Origin: Methanofollis fontis
GTDB taxonomy: Archaea > Halobacteriota > Methanomicrobia > Methanomicrobiales > Methanofollaceae
DNA: 64,000 nt
Direction of reading: 5' to 3'
Assembly: GCF_004297185.1 (NCBI RefSeq)
Contig: NZ_PGCL01000002.1
Span: forward strand, 554,632-618,631
In this document: positions 7,475-16,583 of the stretch, in pieces
How the letters are laid out: each line of letters starts with the position of its first letter
Numbering within the stretch: the stretch's first letter is position 1
The notes under the pieces: generated by a model
What the model was told of the DNA's origin: nothing
What the model saw: the letters and a program-made list of their open reading frames with translations, nothing else
The model's database searches: none
Made by a program: the position numbers and the translations under genes

Positions 7475-9301
7475 ATGAAAGGCTACGCAAACAGACTGCT
7501 CTATGTCGACCTGACAGGGGAGACGGTGCGTCCGGGCCCCTATCCCGACGACCTGAAACGAGACTACCTTGGCGGGAGGGGTCTTGGCGTCCGCCTCCTC
7601 TCCGAGATGATCGATGCCTCGACCGAACCGCTCGGTCCGGAGAACGTCCTGATCGTCGCCAGTGGACCGCTGAGCGGGAGCGGGGTGCCGCTCGGATCCA
7701 GATTCGACGTGATTACGAGATCACCGCTCAACGGGACGATCACCAGCGCCAACTCAGGTGGGTTCTTCGGGAAGGAACTCAAACGTGCGGGTGTTGATGG
7801 CATCATCATCAGCGGACGGGCGAAACGACCGACCTATCTCTGGATCCATAATGGCGAGACCGAACTGAGGGACGGATCCGCCCACTGGGGAAAACGGGTG
7901 AGCGAAACCGTGCAGGACATCGAGAACGAGACAATGGGACCCAAGACCGAGGTGTTCTGCATCGGCCCTGCGGGTGAGAACCTGAGCCCGATCGCATCGA
8001 TCATGAACGAGACCTTCCGCTCGGCAGGACGGGGCGGCGTCGGGGCGGTGATGGGGTCCAAGAACCTCAAGGCGATCGCGGTCCGGGGGGAGGGGACCAT
8101 CGAGGTGGCCGATCGAGAAGCCCTGGATGAGGTAAACGCAGCGGCGCGCGCAAAACTGCGGGAGAACCCGGTGACCGGCAAGGGGCTACCGACCTACGGA
8201 ACGGCGGTGCTTGTCAACATCATCAACGAACACCACATCCTGCCGATAAAAAACTTCCAGAGCGCTCATGACCCCGAGGCCTCCACGGTATCAGGTGAGG
8301 AACTCGCCGACCGCTACCTCAAGTCAAAGAAGTGCTGCTACTCGTGCATGGTCTGCTGCGGGCGGCAGTCGGAGATCGATGGTGTCGAAGGGGACGGACC
8401 GGAGTATGAGACCGTCTGGGCGTTCGGCCCGAATCTCGGCTGCCACGACCTCGGTATGGCGATCAGGGCAAACAACCTCTGCAACGAACTGGGACTGGAC
8501 ACGATCTCTATCGGCGGGACGCTCGCCACCGCCATGGAGATGACCGAGCGCGGCTATGCTGATGCCGGGATCCGTTTCGGCGAGTGCGAAAAAGTCGAAG
8601 ACCTCATCACCGCCATCGGTCTCAGGCAGGGGATCGGTGACGAACTCGCGGAGGGGAGTTATTCCTTTGCTGCACGCCACGGACATCCCGAAGTATCGAT
8701 GACGGTAAAACGGCAGGAACTTCCGGCCTACGACCCCAGGGGGCTGCAGGGGCACGGACTTGCATACGCCACCTCGGTGCGTGGCGGCGATCATGTCTAC
8801 GGCTACATGATCTCGCCGGAGGTGCTCGGGCTCCCCGAGGCGCTGGATCCCTTCACGAGCACAGGGAAGGCAGAGTGGACAAAGATTTTCCAGGACCTCA
8901 CCGCCGCAATCGACGCATCCGGGATCTGCCTCTTCACCTCATTCGCCCTCACCGCAGAGGACTACGCCACCCTGATCCGGGGGGTCACCGGCATGGAGAT
9001 CACCGCCGACGACCTGATGCGGATCGGGGAGCGGATCTGGAACCTCCAGAGGCTCTGGAACCTGCGGGCCGGATATACCAAGGCGGACGACACCCTGCCC
9101 CACCGCCTGCTCACCGAACCCCTGCGGGAGGGCGCACCCGCCGGACGGGTCTGGGAACGCGAACCGCTGCTCTCAGAATATTATGCAGTCCGGGGATGGG
9201 ACGAAGACGGCGTGCCGACGGCGAAGAAACTCGCAGAACTGGGGATCAGTACGTTCGGTGCGGCGGTAACGAGCAAAACAGAGAGAGTGCCGGTCCGCTG
9301 A
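7475..9301 (+). CDS. aor: Tungsten-type aldehyde:ferredoxin oxidoreductase (AOR family)
   Basis: A member of the AOR family (about 608 aa, usual length), which oxidises aldehydes to acids with ferredoxin as acceptor, using a tungstobispterin and one [4Fe-4S] cluster. The start region YANRLLYVDLTGETV and the GGRGLGVRLLSEM block are typical. Cluster cysteines C288, C291 and C295 (in KCCYSCMVCC) occupy the same numbers as in Pyrococcus furiosus AOR, and C485 in GICLFTSF fits the fourth ligand. ATG 7475 is preferred over GTG 7466 because it matches the family start and has a G-rich ribosome site upstream. The true substrate cannot be told from sequence. Confidence 0.9.
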   Translation: MKGYANRLLYVDLTGETVRPGPYPDDLKRDYLGGRGLGVRLLSEMIDASTEPLGPENVLIVASGPLSGSGVPLGSRFDVITRSPLNGTITSANSGGFFGKELKRAGVDGIIISGRAKRPTYLWIHNGETELRDGSAHWGKRVSETVQDIENETMGPKTEVFCIGPAGENLSPIASIMNETFRSAGRGGVGAVMGSKNLKAIAVRGEGTIEVADREALDEVNAAARAKLRENPVTGKGLPTYGTAVLVNIINEHHILPIKNFQSAHDPEASTVSGEELADRYLKSKKCCYSCMVCCGRQSEIDGVEGDGPEYETVWAFGPNLGCHDLGMAIRANNLCNELGLDTISIGGTLATAMEMTERGYADAGIRFGECEKVEDLITAIGLRQGIGDELAEGSYSFAARHGHPEVSMTVKRQELPAYDPRGLQGHGLAYATSVRGGDHVYGYMISPEVLGLPEALDPFTSTGKAEWTKIFQDLTAAIDASGICLFTSFALTAEDYATLIRGVTGMEITADDLMRIGERIWNLQRLWNLRAGYTKADDTLPHRLLTEPLREGAPAGRVWEREPLLSEYYAVRGWDEDGVPTAKKLAELGISTFGAAVTSKTERVPVR

Positions 9302-9317
9302 GACCGGATCACTCTTT

Positions 9318-9770
9318 TCAATCCCTGCCGACGGGGTGCGGCGACATCTGCCGCATCCAGTCCACTCCCGCCCCTTCGATGGCGTCCACCGCCGAGGAGT
9401 AGGGCTTGATGTCCAGGAGCGGCGAACCGTCCAGTGCATCCAGGCCGCGCACCCGCAACACTCCGTCCTCGATTGAAAGAAGATCGACCACCGAGAAGGC
9501 GATCGGGTTCGGGCGGTTCGGGGAGCGGGTCGAGAACACGCCCCGCGATCTGACCTCGCCCGGCGGCGTTGCGCTGAGCGCCGTCCGGTCGGCGCGGTCC
9601 TGCCAGTAGAGCACGATCAGATGGCTGCACCGTTCCACATCCGAGAGGCCCGCCCGGTATTCGGGAAACACCTCGATCTCGCTCTCCGTATCGACAAGAC
9701 GCCCCTGTCGCGGGGCATCGCCGACCTGCCTGTACGGGGACCTGCAGACCCCGATTGCCACACATTCCAT
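9318..9770 (-). CDS. trmO: tRNA (N6-threonylcarbamoyladenosine37-N6)-methyltransferase TrmO/TsaA-like
   Basis: A 150-aa protein of the UPF0066/TsaA family; its characterised members methylate t6A37 in tRNA-Thr with SAM. The hallmark SRGVFSTRSPNRPNPI is present, followed by the beta-barrel stretch VVDLLSIEDGVLRVRGLDAL and DIKPY. ATG 9770 overlaps the TGA of the upstream Cas4-like gene, so the two are co-transcribed. A t6A synthase (YrdC/Sua5) is encoded further along at 33961-34536, giving both modification steps in one window. Confidence 0.88.
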   Translation of the reverse strand: MECVAIGVCRSPYRQVGDAPRQGRLVDTESEIEVFPEYRAGLSDVERCSHLIVLYWQDRADRTALSATPPGEVRSRGVFSTRSPNRPNPIAFSVVDLLSIEDGVLRVRGLDALDGSPLLDIKPYSSAVDAIEGAGVDWMRQMSPHPVGRD

Positions 9771-10327
9771 CACATATCACCTAAACAATACCTGCATTCA
9801 TCGCTGTAGGCACAGTTCCGGCAGCGCACCGACGCATTATGGTTCCGGCGCACCGGCGTCCCTGCGCAGCACTCCCGCATCGCATCCACGGTGGAGAGCA
9901 CCTGCCGCCTGAGATCCTCCGTGAAATCGATGCGGTGCTGCTCGCCGTCGCCATAGACCAGCACGCCATAGGGGACGCGGGTATGGTAGTGCTCCTCCAC
10001 AAGCAGGCAGTATGCGGCAACCTGCAGGATATGGTTCCAGTAGGGCTTCTTCGCACGCCCGCTCTTCACTTCCACCGGGATATGGTCGCCGGTCATCTCG
10101 TCTCGCAGGATATAGTCGGGGCGCCCGGATATCCGGTATTTCTCCGAGAAGAGCACCTCTGCCGGGTGATCGAGATCGGTATAGAGGAGCTCGCCCTCAG
10201 GGATGCCGTACTGGTCGCGCACCTCCCTGATGGCGTAATGCCTCCGGATTGCAAAAATAAACACGCCAATTGACGCAAGAAGGAGGAGGAGCACCCCTTC
10301 GATGAGGTTGATCACTGCAACCACCAC
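9770..10327 (-). CDS. Cas4/RecB-like PD-(D/E)XK nuclease, C-terminal catalytic half with membrane anchor
   Basis: A 185-aa protein with an N-terminal transmembrane helix (residues 6-27, VINLIEGVLLLLLASIGVFI), then a Cas4-like nuclease core. SGRPDYIL gives the catalytic Asp, HIPVEVKSG the ExK pair, HILQVAAYCLLVEE the Q-x-Y helix, and CRNCAYSDEC three of the four cluster cysteines. The N-terminal Cas4 elements (first cysteine and the G..H motif) are missing. They are found instead in the gene just upstream, whose end overlaps this start by 16 nt in another frame. Translation must begin at GTG. Whether the halves assemble as two proteins or arise by frameshifting is open. It is far from any CRISPR array. 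Confidence 0.75.
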   Translation of the reverse strand: MVVAVINLIEGVLLLLLASIGVFIFAIRRHYAIREVRDQYGIPEGELLYTDLDHPAEVLFSEKYRISGRPDYILRDEMTGDHIPVEVKSGRAKKPYWNHILQVAAYCLLVEEHYHTRVPYGVLVYGDGEQHRIDFTEDLRRQVLSTVDAMRECCAGTPVRRNHNASVRCRNCAYSDECRYCLGDM

Positions 10328-10572
10328 AGCAGCATGATCAGGGCAAGGGCAAGCATCCCATAGCCGAGAATCGTGAGCAACCAGAACGACTGGCGGTCCC
10401 GCTCAACCTGCGTGATGGTCTCGCCCATCTCGGCGTGCTTCTGGTTTCCCCTCTCGATAGACGGCGAGTAGGTGGAGCGACCGTTCCGTTCGAATTCCCA
10501 TGAAACCGCACAATAGGCAAATTCTGCGATCTCGGATGCGGAGATCACCGGCAGATCCTCATCCTCCGTCAT
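10312..10572 (-). CDS. Cas4-like nuclease, N-terminal half with C-terminal membrane helix
   Basis: An 86-aa protein starting at ATG 10572, which overlaps the RNase HI stop. It carries SASEIAEFAYCAVSWEF, the pattern of the Cas4 N-terminal helix with the first cluster cysteine (S.S.I..F..C), and RGNQKHAEMGE, matching the G..H motif. It ends in a transmembrane helix (about residues 64-85). With the next ORF it holds a full set of Cas4 motifs interrupted by two consecutive membrane helices. Read together they would give a nuclease with a membrane hairpin inserted after the N-terminal helices. No family with this architecture is known to me. Confidence 0.65.
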   Translation of the reverse strand: MTEDEDLPVISASEIAEFAYCAVSWEFERNGRSTYSPSIERGNQKHAEMGETITQVERDRQSFWLLTILGYGMLALALIMLLWWLQ

Positions 10573-10991
10573 CCGCTCTGCCCCCGGTCCAGTTCGAGGT
10601 TGCAGAGTTCGTCCGCCCGCCGGATCCAGGGGTCGGTCCGCCGGACCGCCTCGAAGACGACGGAGGAGAAGTGGGCGGTGCACCTGAGCACCTCGGCATG
10701 GAGGTCTTTCAGGTGCTCCTTGTTCACGCGGTATACGCCGGTGAGCTGACGGACCACCAGTTCGCTGTCGGAGTAGAGGGTTACAGGACCGTCGGTGTAC
10801 TCCTGTGCCGTCGTAAGGGCGGCAATGACGGCGCGATACTCGGCAACGTTGTTTGTCGTGACCCCGAGGTAGATGGACCGCTCACACAGCACCCTGTCAC
10901 CCTGAACGATAATATAGGCGCAGGCAGCACGGCCCGGATTGCCGCGGGACGCCCCGTCAGTGTAGACCCTGAACCCATCCTCGCCGGTCAT
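10569..10991 (-). CDS. rnhA: Ribonuclease HI
   Basis: A 140-aa RNase HI, which cuts the RNA strand of RNA-DNA hybrids. Catalytic motifs are visible in order: FRVYTDGASRGNPG (first Asp), NNVAEYRA (Glu), LYSDSELVVRQL (second Asp) and RRADELCN (last Asp region). Length and motif spacing fit the archaeal/bacterial type 1 enzymes. Its stop overlaps the ATG of the next gene by the ATGA pattern. The order is rnhA, the two Cas4-like halves, then trmO, a likely operon joining nucleic-acid processing genes. The start at 10991 sits only 37 bp from the divergent PEBP gene. Confidence 0.9.
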   Translation of the reverse strand: MTGEDGFRVYTDGASRGNPGRAACAYIIVQGDRVLCERSIYLGVTTNNVAEYRAVIAALTTAQEYTDGPVTLYSDSELVVRQLTGVYRVNKEHLKDLHAEVLRCTAHFSSVVFEAVRRTDPWIRRADELCNLELDRGQSG

Positions 10992-11028
10992 TGTTTTCCG
11001 CTGAAATAGTTGGGCGCAGCGGTTACAT

Positions 11029-11565
11029 ATGCGTATGGATACGAACACCGATATACCGGAAGAGCATGGTATCCCCATGGCAGAACAGACGGGACTGAAA
11101 CGGATCGTCGTCCGCCTCGACTTCGTCGAGTTCCCGAAACGGCACACCTGCGACGGGGAGGGGGTCTCGCCGCGGCTGATCATCGAGGGGATGGAGGCGC
11201 CCTCCATTGCACTGATCGTCCACAACCCCTATGAGGAGGGTTGTTCGTTCTCCCCATGGTGTGCGTGGAACATCGAACCGCTCCGCTTCTCGGACGGCAC
11301 CGCCGTGATCCCGGAGGGGATTGCGCCCGAACCCGAGGTGTCGTTCCCGGTGCGGATGGTGCAGGGCAGAAACGACTACGGCCGCATCGGCTATCAGGGA
11401 CCGTGCCCGCCGGCAGGGGAGACGCACCGCTATTACTTCAGGATCTACGGGCTCGACGGCGACCTCCCGCTCCCGCCGGGTTCAGTGCAGCACGAACTGG
11501 TGGCGGCGATGCGCGGCCACGGACTGGAATATGGCGAGACGGTTGCAATGTATACGAGAACCTGA
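11029..11565 (+). CDS. PEBP family protein (YbhB/YbcL, Raf-kinase-inhibitor-like)
   Basis: A 178-aa protein of the phosphatidylethanolamine-binding fold. KRHTCDGEGVSPRL, IALIVHNPYEEG, RNDYGRIGYQGPCPP and THRYYFRIYGLD line up with the ligand-pocket motifs of YbhB/YbcL. The molecular role of archaeal members is unknown. ATG 11029 gives the longest form and no clear ribosome site, so it may be leaderless; an internal ATG at 11080 matches the usual family start better. It is a single gene, divergent from rnhA. Confidence 0.85.
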   Translation: MRMDTNTDIPEEHGIPMAEQTGLKRIVVRLDFVEFPKRHTCDGEGVSPRLIIEGMEAPSIALIVHNPYEEGCSFSPWCAWNIEPLRFSDGTAVIPEGIAPEPEVSFPVRMVQGRNDYGRIGYQGPCPPAGETHRYYFRIYGLDGDLPLPPGSVQHELVAAMRGHGLEYGETVAMYTRT

Positions 11566-11578
11566 AAAAGGAGAGTGA

Positions 11579-12001
11579 TTAAACGACCGGACTCCCCGAT
11601 CGGATCACCGATGCGATGCCGTCCATCTCCTGTGCAAGCAGACGGATGACATCGTCCACGGTGATGATGCCGGAGAGTGCACCCGCACCGTCGGTGACCG
11701 GCACCCGCCGCACGCCCTTCGCCTTGATCTGCAGGAGCGCCTGGTAGAGCCCCGTTGTTCCGGGCAGCACCAGCAGTTCAGCAGACATCACCGCATGCAC
11801 CGGTACGCTCTTCGGGTCCAGCCCCTCCGCCGTGACCCGGACGGTGATGTCCCGGTCGGTGATGATGCCCACCGGCTTTTTCTCTTCCACTACCACGACC
11901 GAACCAACATTCTGTTCTGCCATGATGCCTGCCACATCGAAGACCGGCGTTTCCGGCGGCACGGACACCACCGGCACCTGACAACATTCCATCAATGTCA
12001 T
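11579..12001 (-). CDS. Tandem CBS-domain protein
   Basis: A 140-aa protein of two CBS repeats, which pair to form an adenosyl-ligand sensor. The first repeat is about residues 10-60 (VGSVVVVEEKKPVGIITDRD) and the second about 72-125 (GVRRVPVTDGAGALSGIITVDD). There is no effector domain, so it must act on a partner in trans. ATG 12001 follows GGGAGGGGACGAGAG, a strong ribosome site. The gene converges with the PEBP gene and is divergent from the Clp1-type gene. Confidence 0.88.
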   Translation of the reverse strand: MTLMECCQVPVVSVPPETPVFDVAGIMAEQNVGSVVVVEEKKPVGIITDRDITVRVTAEGLDPKSVPVHAVMSAELLVLPGTTGLYQALLQIKAKGVRRVPVTDGAGALSGIITVDDVIRLLAQEMDGIASVIRSGSPVV

Positions 12002-12071
12002 CTCTCGTCCCCTCCCGCGCTGCACATGGACGGCCGAATATTTCAAGGTAGCCCATGACGATCTCTCTTCT

Positions 12072-12929
12072 ATGGTCATCCCCGGGCCCGGATGGGAGGA
12101 GATCTGCGATATCGCCGAGGGCACCGTCTTTCTCCTGGGGGGGACGGGGGCCGGCAAGACCACCCTTGCCGGTTATATCAGGGGGCAGGTGGGCGACGGT
12201 GTCGCATGGATCGACGGCGATCCCGGTCAGTCGGCGGTCGGACCACCCGGCACCCTGGGCCTCACCCGCCCGGACGGCACCGTCTCCCTCAGGTTCACCG
12301 GGGCAACATCGCCCTCGATGGCGCCGCTCGCAACCCTTTCCGCCCTCAGGTGCCTGCTGGACGAGGGCAAAGGGGGAGGGGCATCGACAGTTCTGGTGGA
12401 TTCGTGCGGATACATCTATGGCGAAGGGGGCGTGGAGTTCCAGCGCCGCTCGATCGAGGTGCTCGCACCGGACCAGATCATCGCCATCGGTTCAACGGCA
12501 GAACTCAATGCCATCCTCTCACCGTTCATGCGGCGTCCGGGGCTCCGCGTCCACCGACTGCCCGTCTCCCCCCATGCACGGCGGCGTTCACAGTCGGCAC
12601 GGCGGCGCTACCGGCAGGAGCGCCTCCTCCGCTGGATGGAGGAGGCAGAGGTCCGTCGGTGGGGGGAGGAGATCATCAGGGCGGGGTTCTTCCCGGAGCG
12701 CCCCCGCGGCCACATCGCCGCGGTCTGCGATCCCGGTGGGCGGGTGCTGACGGCGGGCATCATCCTGGGGGTCGGGAGGGATATGGTGGTGCTTGCCGCG
12801 CCACCCCCATTCGCTGGAGAACCGGCCTATTTCGAGGCCGGACGGTTCAGACCGGGCACCGGTTGTCTTCCCTCTTCGCTTATGGCCTCCATTCCCCCAT
12901 ACCTATATCAGGACTCTCAGGAAAGGTGA
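12072..12929 (+). CDS. Clp1/Nol9-type P-loop polynucleotide kinase domain protein
   Basis: A 285-aa protein. Walker A FLLGGTGAGKTTLA lies near residue 21-34, followed by IDGDPGQSAVGPPGTLGL, the signature of the Clp1/Nol9 (Grc3) 5'-hydroxyl polynucleotide kinase family. A central VLVDSCGYIYGEGG resembles Walker B and the lid region, and a basic stretch RRRSQSARRRYRQERLLRW could bind RNA. Known relatives phosphorylate RNA 5'-OH ends, for example in tRNA splicing. The exact substrate here is not shown. The downstream STAS gene follows after 6 nt. Confidence 0.75.
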   Translation: MVIPGPGWEEICDIAEGTVFLLGGTGAGKTTLAGYIRGQVGDGVAWIDGDPGQSAVGPPGTLGLTRPDGTVSLRFTGATSPSMAPLATLSALRCLLDEGKGGGASTVLVDSCGYIYGEGGVEFQRRSIEVLAPDQIIAIGSTAELNAILSPFMRRPGLRVHRLPVSPHARRRSQSARRRYRQERLLRWMEEAEVRRWGEEIIRAGFFPERPRGHIAAVCDPGGRVLTAGIILGVGRDMVVLAAPPPFAGEPAYFEAGRFRPGTGCLPSSLMASIPPYLYQDSQER

Positions 12930-12935
12930 TGGGCA

Positions 12936-13292
12936 ATGGACGGAGAGGAGATCCGGATTGAAGGGCGAAGGGAGGGGGCGACGACGGTGGTGTGTATCGG
13001 CGGGCGCCTCGACGCCCTTTCATCGACCGGGGCAGCCGAATTTCTCGAAGAGACCATCAGGGATGGCGCCCGGTGGATCGTCCTCGATCTTTCCCACCTC
13101 ACCTATACGAGTTCCTCCGGGCTCCGTGCCATGCTCGGCGCCCTCAAAGAGATCAGGAAACATGGGGGCGATCTCAGGATCGCAGCCCCGATACCGTCTG
13201 TGCGGCAGGTCCTGGACATCGCAGGATTCGACCGGATCATCGTCATCACAGACACCGTTGAGGGGGCGATCAGGGCGAGTGAAAATCCCTGA
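12936..13292 (+). CDS. STAS-domain anti-sigma-factor-antagonist-like protein
   Basis: A 118-aa single STAS domain. RWIVLDLSHLTYTSSSGL contains the serine that is the phosphorylation site in bacterial SpoIIAA/RsbV, and ALKEIRKHGGDLRIAA is the next helix-strand. In bacteria such proteins take part in partner switching; archaea have no sigma factors of that type, so the partner must be something else. It is 6 nt after the Clp1-type gene and probably in the same transcript. Confidence 0.85.
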   Translation: MDGEEIRIEGRREGATTVVCIGGRLDALSSTGAAEFLEETIRDGARWIVLDLSHLTYTSSSGLRAMLGALKEIRKHGGDLRIAAPIPSVRQVLDIAGFDRIIVITDTVEGAIRASENP

Positions 13293-13375
13293 ATACACTC
13301 CATTACAGAGTAAACAAACACATTGATTCAACAAATCATAATGATTAATTAATTGATAGAATCCATATTTTTTAC

Positions 13376-14878
13376 ATGGTAAAAGTGGGAAATAACCCCT
13401 CATCCGATAGTTTCCTGTTATTAATCATCTCCATATCCCTTGCAACCTTCATGTCCTCCCTGGACGGCACGATTGTCAATATCGCCCTGCCGACGATCTC
13501 AGAATATTTTGACGTCTCCACAAGCGCCGTCAGCTGGGTCGCCACCGCATACCTGCTCGTCATGGCAGGATGCGTCCTGATATTCGGCAAAATTTCCGAT
13601 TTCATTGGATTTAAACGGATTTTTCTCTCGGGATTTGTTGTTTTTACAGTCGGTTCGTTTGCCTGCGGCTTCCTGCCGGAAATGCTCGGTTCCTTTACCA
13701 TGCTCGTGGGATCACGGGCGTTTCAGGGGATCGGCGGGGCAATGATCACCGCAATCGCACCGGCGATGGTGACCGCATTCATCCCGATGGAGCAGAAGGG
13801 AAAGGCGATGGGCATCATCATGACGGTGGCGGCGCTTGCGACGGCAATCGGTCCGACCGTCGGCGGTCTGCTGACCCAGTACATCTCCTGGCACTGGATC
13901 TTCTACATCAACGTACCGGTCGGCATCGTCGCCCTGATCCTGGGCCTCAGGGTGATCCCGGGGCATACCGCACCATCTGCACACCTCACGGGATTCGACA
14001 GAACAGGCGCCGCCTCGATCTTCATTGGACTCGCCACCCTGCTCTTCGCCGTCTCCGAGGGGGAGGTGCTCGGGTGGACGTCGCCGGCGGTTCTGGTCTC
14101 CGGGGCGGTGGCGGCACTCTCGCTCGCCCTCTTTGTGTGGCATGAGCTCCACACCGCCGACCCGCTCCTTGAACTCAGACTCTTCCAGAACAGAAACTTC
14201 CTGTTCACCAACCTGATCATCGTCCTGGTCTTCTTCAGCTTTGCCGGCATCAACTATCTCCTGCCCTTCTATCTGCAGTATGTCAAGGACTACGACACCT
14301 CGAGTGCGGGCATCATTTTAACCGCGCTCTCGTTTGCCATGATGATCTCCGGGCTCATTTCTGGAATGCTCTACAACCGAACCGGCGGACGGATCCTGTG
14401 TATCGTCGCATCAGTGATCATCACTGCCGGGTATTTCATGATGACGCACCTGCAGGCGGACACCACAACCGCATTTGTCGTGGCCGCACTGCTCGTGATC
14501 GGGTTTGGCCTCGGACTGATCGTCACCCCGGTCTCGAATATGATCATGAACTCGGTGGCAAAGAAATACCAGGGGATGGTCTCCAGCCTGACCAGTCTGG
14601 AGCGGTTTGCACCGATGACGATCGGCATCGCCATCTTCAACCTGATTTTCATCCAGGGGATCCTGATGATCGCACAGAACAGGAACATCACCACGCAGCC
14701 CCCTGCGGATGTCCAGCACCTTTTATGCGCAGGATTCGATATCGCCTTCTTTGGTGCGGTGATCATCGGTATCCTGGTGATCGTACTTGCCCTCCTGGCG
14801 CACCAGGAGGTCCATCCCGATTACCTCAATGAGAAGGGGGACGACGACGGCACTTTTGAGAGCGGCATGATGCTGTAA
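13376..14878 (+). CDS. MFS drug efflux transporter, DHA2 (14-TM) family
   Basis: A 500-aa membrane protein with about fourteen hydrophobic helices. SLDGTIVNIALPTISEYFDVS in the first helix is the DHA2 signature (D-x-T-x-V-N-x-A-L-P), GKISDFIGFKR is the loop 2-3 motif and IGPTVGGLLTQYISWHWIF is motif C of proton antiporters. It should export a cationic or amphipathic compound in exchange for protons. An AT-rich promoter region lies at 13293-13375. A second transporter of the same family is at 29247. No regulator gene is adjacent. Confidence 0.88.
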   Translation: MVKVGNNPSSDSFLLLIISISLATFMSSLDGTIVNIALPTISEYFDVSTSAVSWVATAYLLVMAGCVLIFGKISDFIGFKRIFLSGFVVFTVGSFACGFLPEMLGSFTMLVGSRAFQGIGGAMITAIAPAMVTAFIPMEQKGKAMGIIMTVAALATAIGPTVGGLLTQYISWHWIFYINVPVGIVALILGLRVIPGHTAPSAHLTGFDRTGAASIFIGLATLLFAVSEGEVLGWTSPAVLVSGAVAALSLALFVWHELHTADPLLELRLFQNRNFLFTNLIIVLVFFSFAGINYLLPFYLQYVKDYDTSSAGIILTALSFAMMISGLISGMLYNRTGGRILCIVASVIITAGYFMMTHLQADTTTAFVVAALLVIGFGLGLIVTPVSNMIMNSVAKKYQGMVSSLTSLERFAPMTIGIAIFNLIFIQGILMIAQNRNITTQPPADVQHLLCAGFDIAFFGAVIIGILVIVLALLAHQEVHPDYLNEKGDDDGTFESGMML

Positions 14879-14990
14879 TCTCTCTTTTTCATGGCGCACA
14901 GGAGTTTGAGACTCCTCCGTTCCCTCTCCCGCTCACCACCGATAACAGGGCGGACCGAATCGTCCACAAAAACAGATCCGGGATCCCGGA

Positions 14991-16541
14991 TCAGGCGCCC
15001 TCTTTCAGCAGCACGACAAAGGCCGCACCCTCCTCAGGACGGCCAGCCACCCGGTCCTCCACCCTGATCTCGCCGCCATAGCGCCCGACAAGCATGGAGG
15101 CGATATAGAGGCCCATCCCCCGCCCCGGCACCGAGGGGTTGCTCCGGTAGAATCGGTCGAAGATCTTCGCCTTCGCATCGTCGGGGATCCCCGGACCATT
15201 GTCGGCGATCCGCACCGACACCAGACCGCCCTGGTTCAGGGCCGAGATCTCCACCGCCACATCGGCGCCGCCGAACTTGAGGCTGTTGCCGAGGAGGTTG
15301 ACAAAGACCTGCCCGAGAAGTTCGTCGGCCAGGACGACTGCATCGCTCCCCGTCCAGGTGATCCAGGCACCGGCTGCCGACGCCAGCGCCGATTCTATCG
15401 CCGGGGCCAGAGGGACCGGCACAAGGGCATGCGTCGTCTCATCGCATGTCCGCAGAAGGCGTACTTCATCGATGATCGTGCAGCTCTGCCTGATGCTGTT
15501 CAGACAGCGGGTGGCATACTCCTCTGCCTCGCCCTCCAGGTCCTCCCGCAGGAGCTCCAGATATCCCATCGCCACATTGTTGGCGTTGTTGATGTCGTGG
15601 GCCATCACATCAAGATAGAACTCGGCACCCGCCTTTGCAGACGCAAGGTCCTCGATGAGTGCCGTCTTATGAATGATGCCCCCGGTCTCCTGCCCGATCG
15701 CCTCAAGCGTCTCCTTCTCAAGGGGTGTGAACTGATGGAAGTTGCTGCTGGCGATTGCCAGGGCCCCGATCACCCCGCCGCCAGGGATGACGACCGGCAC
15801 AACGGCGCAGGAGTAGACGCCCAGTTCCCCCTCCTCGTGCTCGACGCTCAGATATGCCTCGCCATAGCAGGGCCTGCACCCCCCAAAGATTGAATCCCAC
15901 CACTCTCCATGCTCTCCTCCGGAACAGAGGGTTTCCGCGAAATACAGACGGTAGAGGCCGAAATCGGCGCGGAGGGCGGCGCAGCCCCCGGTTCTATCGA
16001 CCAGATAGATGGCCCCCGCATCAAAGTCCATCAGTTCGACGGTCTTCTGCACCACCGCCCCAAGGGTATCTGCAAGCGATGCCGGAGAGGTGCATGCCCG
16101 TATGATCCCATTGATCGTTCCAATCTGCCGGTTGATCCGTCCAATCAGTTCATCGGCGTCCTGCCGGCGGCTGATATCGATGAGGCTCACGACCAGGCTT
16201 CCGCCCCCCGTATCGGCCAGAGATGCCTGCATCTCATAGGTGCACGACCCCGCCGGGAGCAGACACCGCCCCCTGCCGCTGACCCATGCCCCTTTAAAGA
16301 CGGACAGGATTCCTGGTCCGGCGAAGATACCCCCGCAGAAGTCTTCAAGGGGGGGTGCGCCCGGGTCCTCACCCCTGCAGAAGGTCTCCCTGAACATCCG
16401 GTTTGTGGCCGAAAGGCGTCCGTTTTGATCAAGAATCATCAACGGAACACCCATGGCATCCATTATCGTCTGTGTATCGTGGGGGGGCAATCGATCGACC
16501 TGAGAAATGATCGACCCCCCGGAAAATAAAATTGGTCCCAT
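14991..16541 (-). CDS. PAS-GAF sensor histidine kinase
   Basis: About 516 aa, soluble. An N-terminal PAS-like domain (about 25-130, GVPLMILDQNGRLSATNRMF) is followed by a GAF domain (about 145-295) and a kinase core. The H-box is FYLDVMAHDINNANNVAMGY, the N-box VFVNLLGNSLKFGG, and the ATP lid has DNGPGIPDDAKAKIFDRF and GRGMGLYIAS. No membrane helix is seen, so it should sense a cytoplasmic signal. ATG 16541 is used; a GTG at 16547 and an ATG at 16463 are alternatives. No response regulator is adjacent; the nearest stand-alone one is at 23714. Confidence 0.85.
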   Translation of the reverse strand: MGPILFSGGSIISQVDRLPPHDTQTIMDAMGVPLMILDQNGRLSATNRMFRETFCRGEDPGAPPLEDFCGGIFAGPGILSVFKGAWVSGRGRCLLPAGSCTYEMQASLADTGGGSLVVSLIDISRRQDADELIGRINRQIGTINGIIRACTSPASLADTLGAVVQKTVELMDFDAGAIYLVDRTGGCAALRADFGLYRLYFAETLCSGGEHGEWWDSIFGGCRPCYGEAYLSVEHEEGELGVYSCAVVPVVIPGGGVIGALAIASSNFHQFTPLEKETLEAIGQETGGIIHKTALIEDLASAKAGAEFYLDVMAHDINNANNVAMGYLELLREDLEGEAEEYATRCLNSIRQSCTIIDEVRLLRTCDETTHALVPVPLAPAIESALASAAGAWITWTGSDAVVLADELLGQVFVNLLGNSLKFGGADVAVEISALNQGGLVSVRIADNGPGIPDDAKAKIFDRFYRSNPSVPGRGMGLYIASMLVGRYGGEIRVEDRVAGRPEEGAAFVVLLKEGA

Positions 16542-16583
16542 GGACACGGAGCTGGATCAATAGCGACCGGCGTCCCGCGCCGC

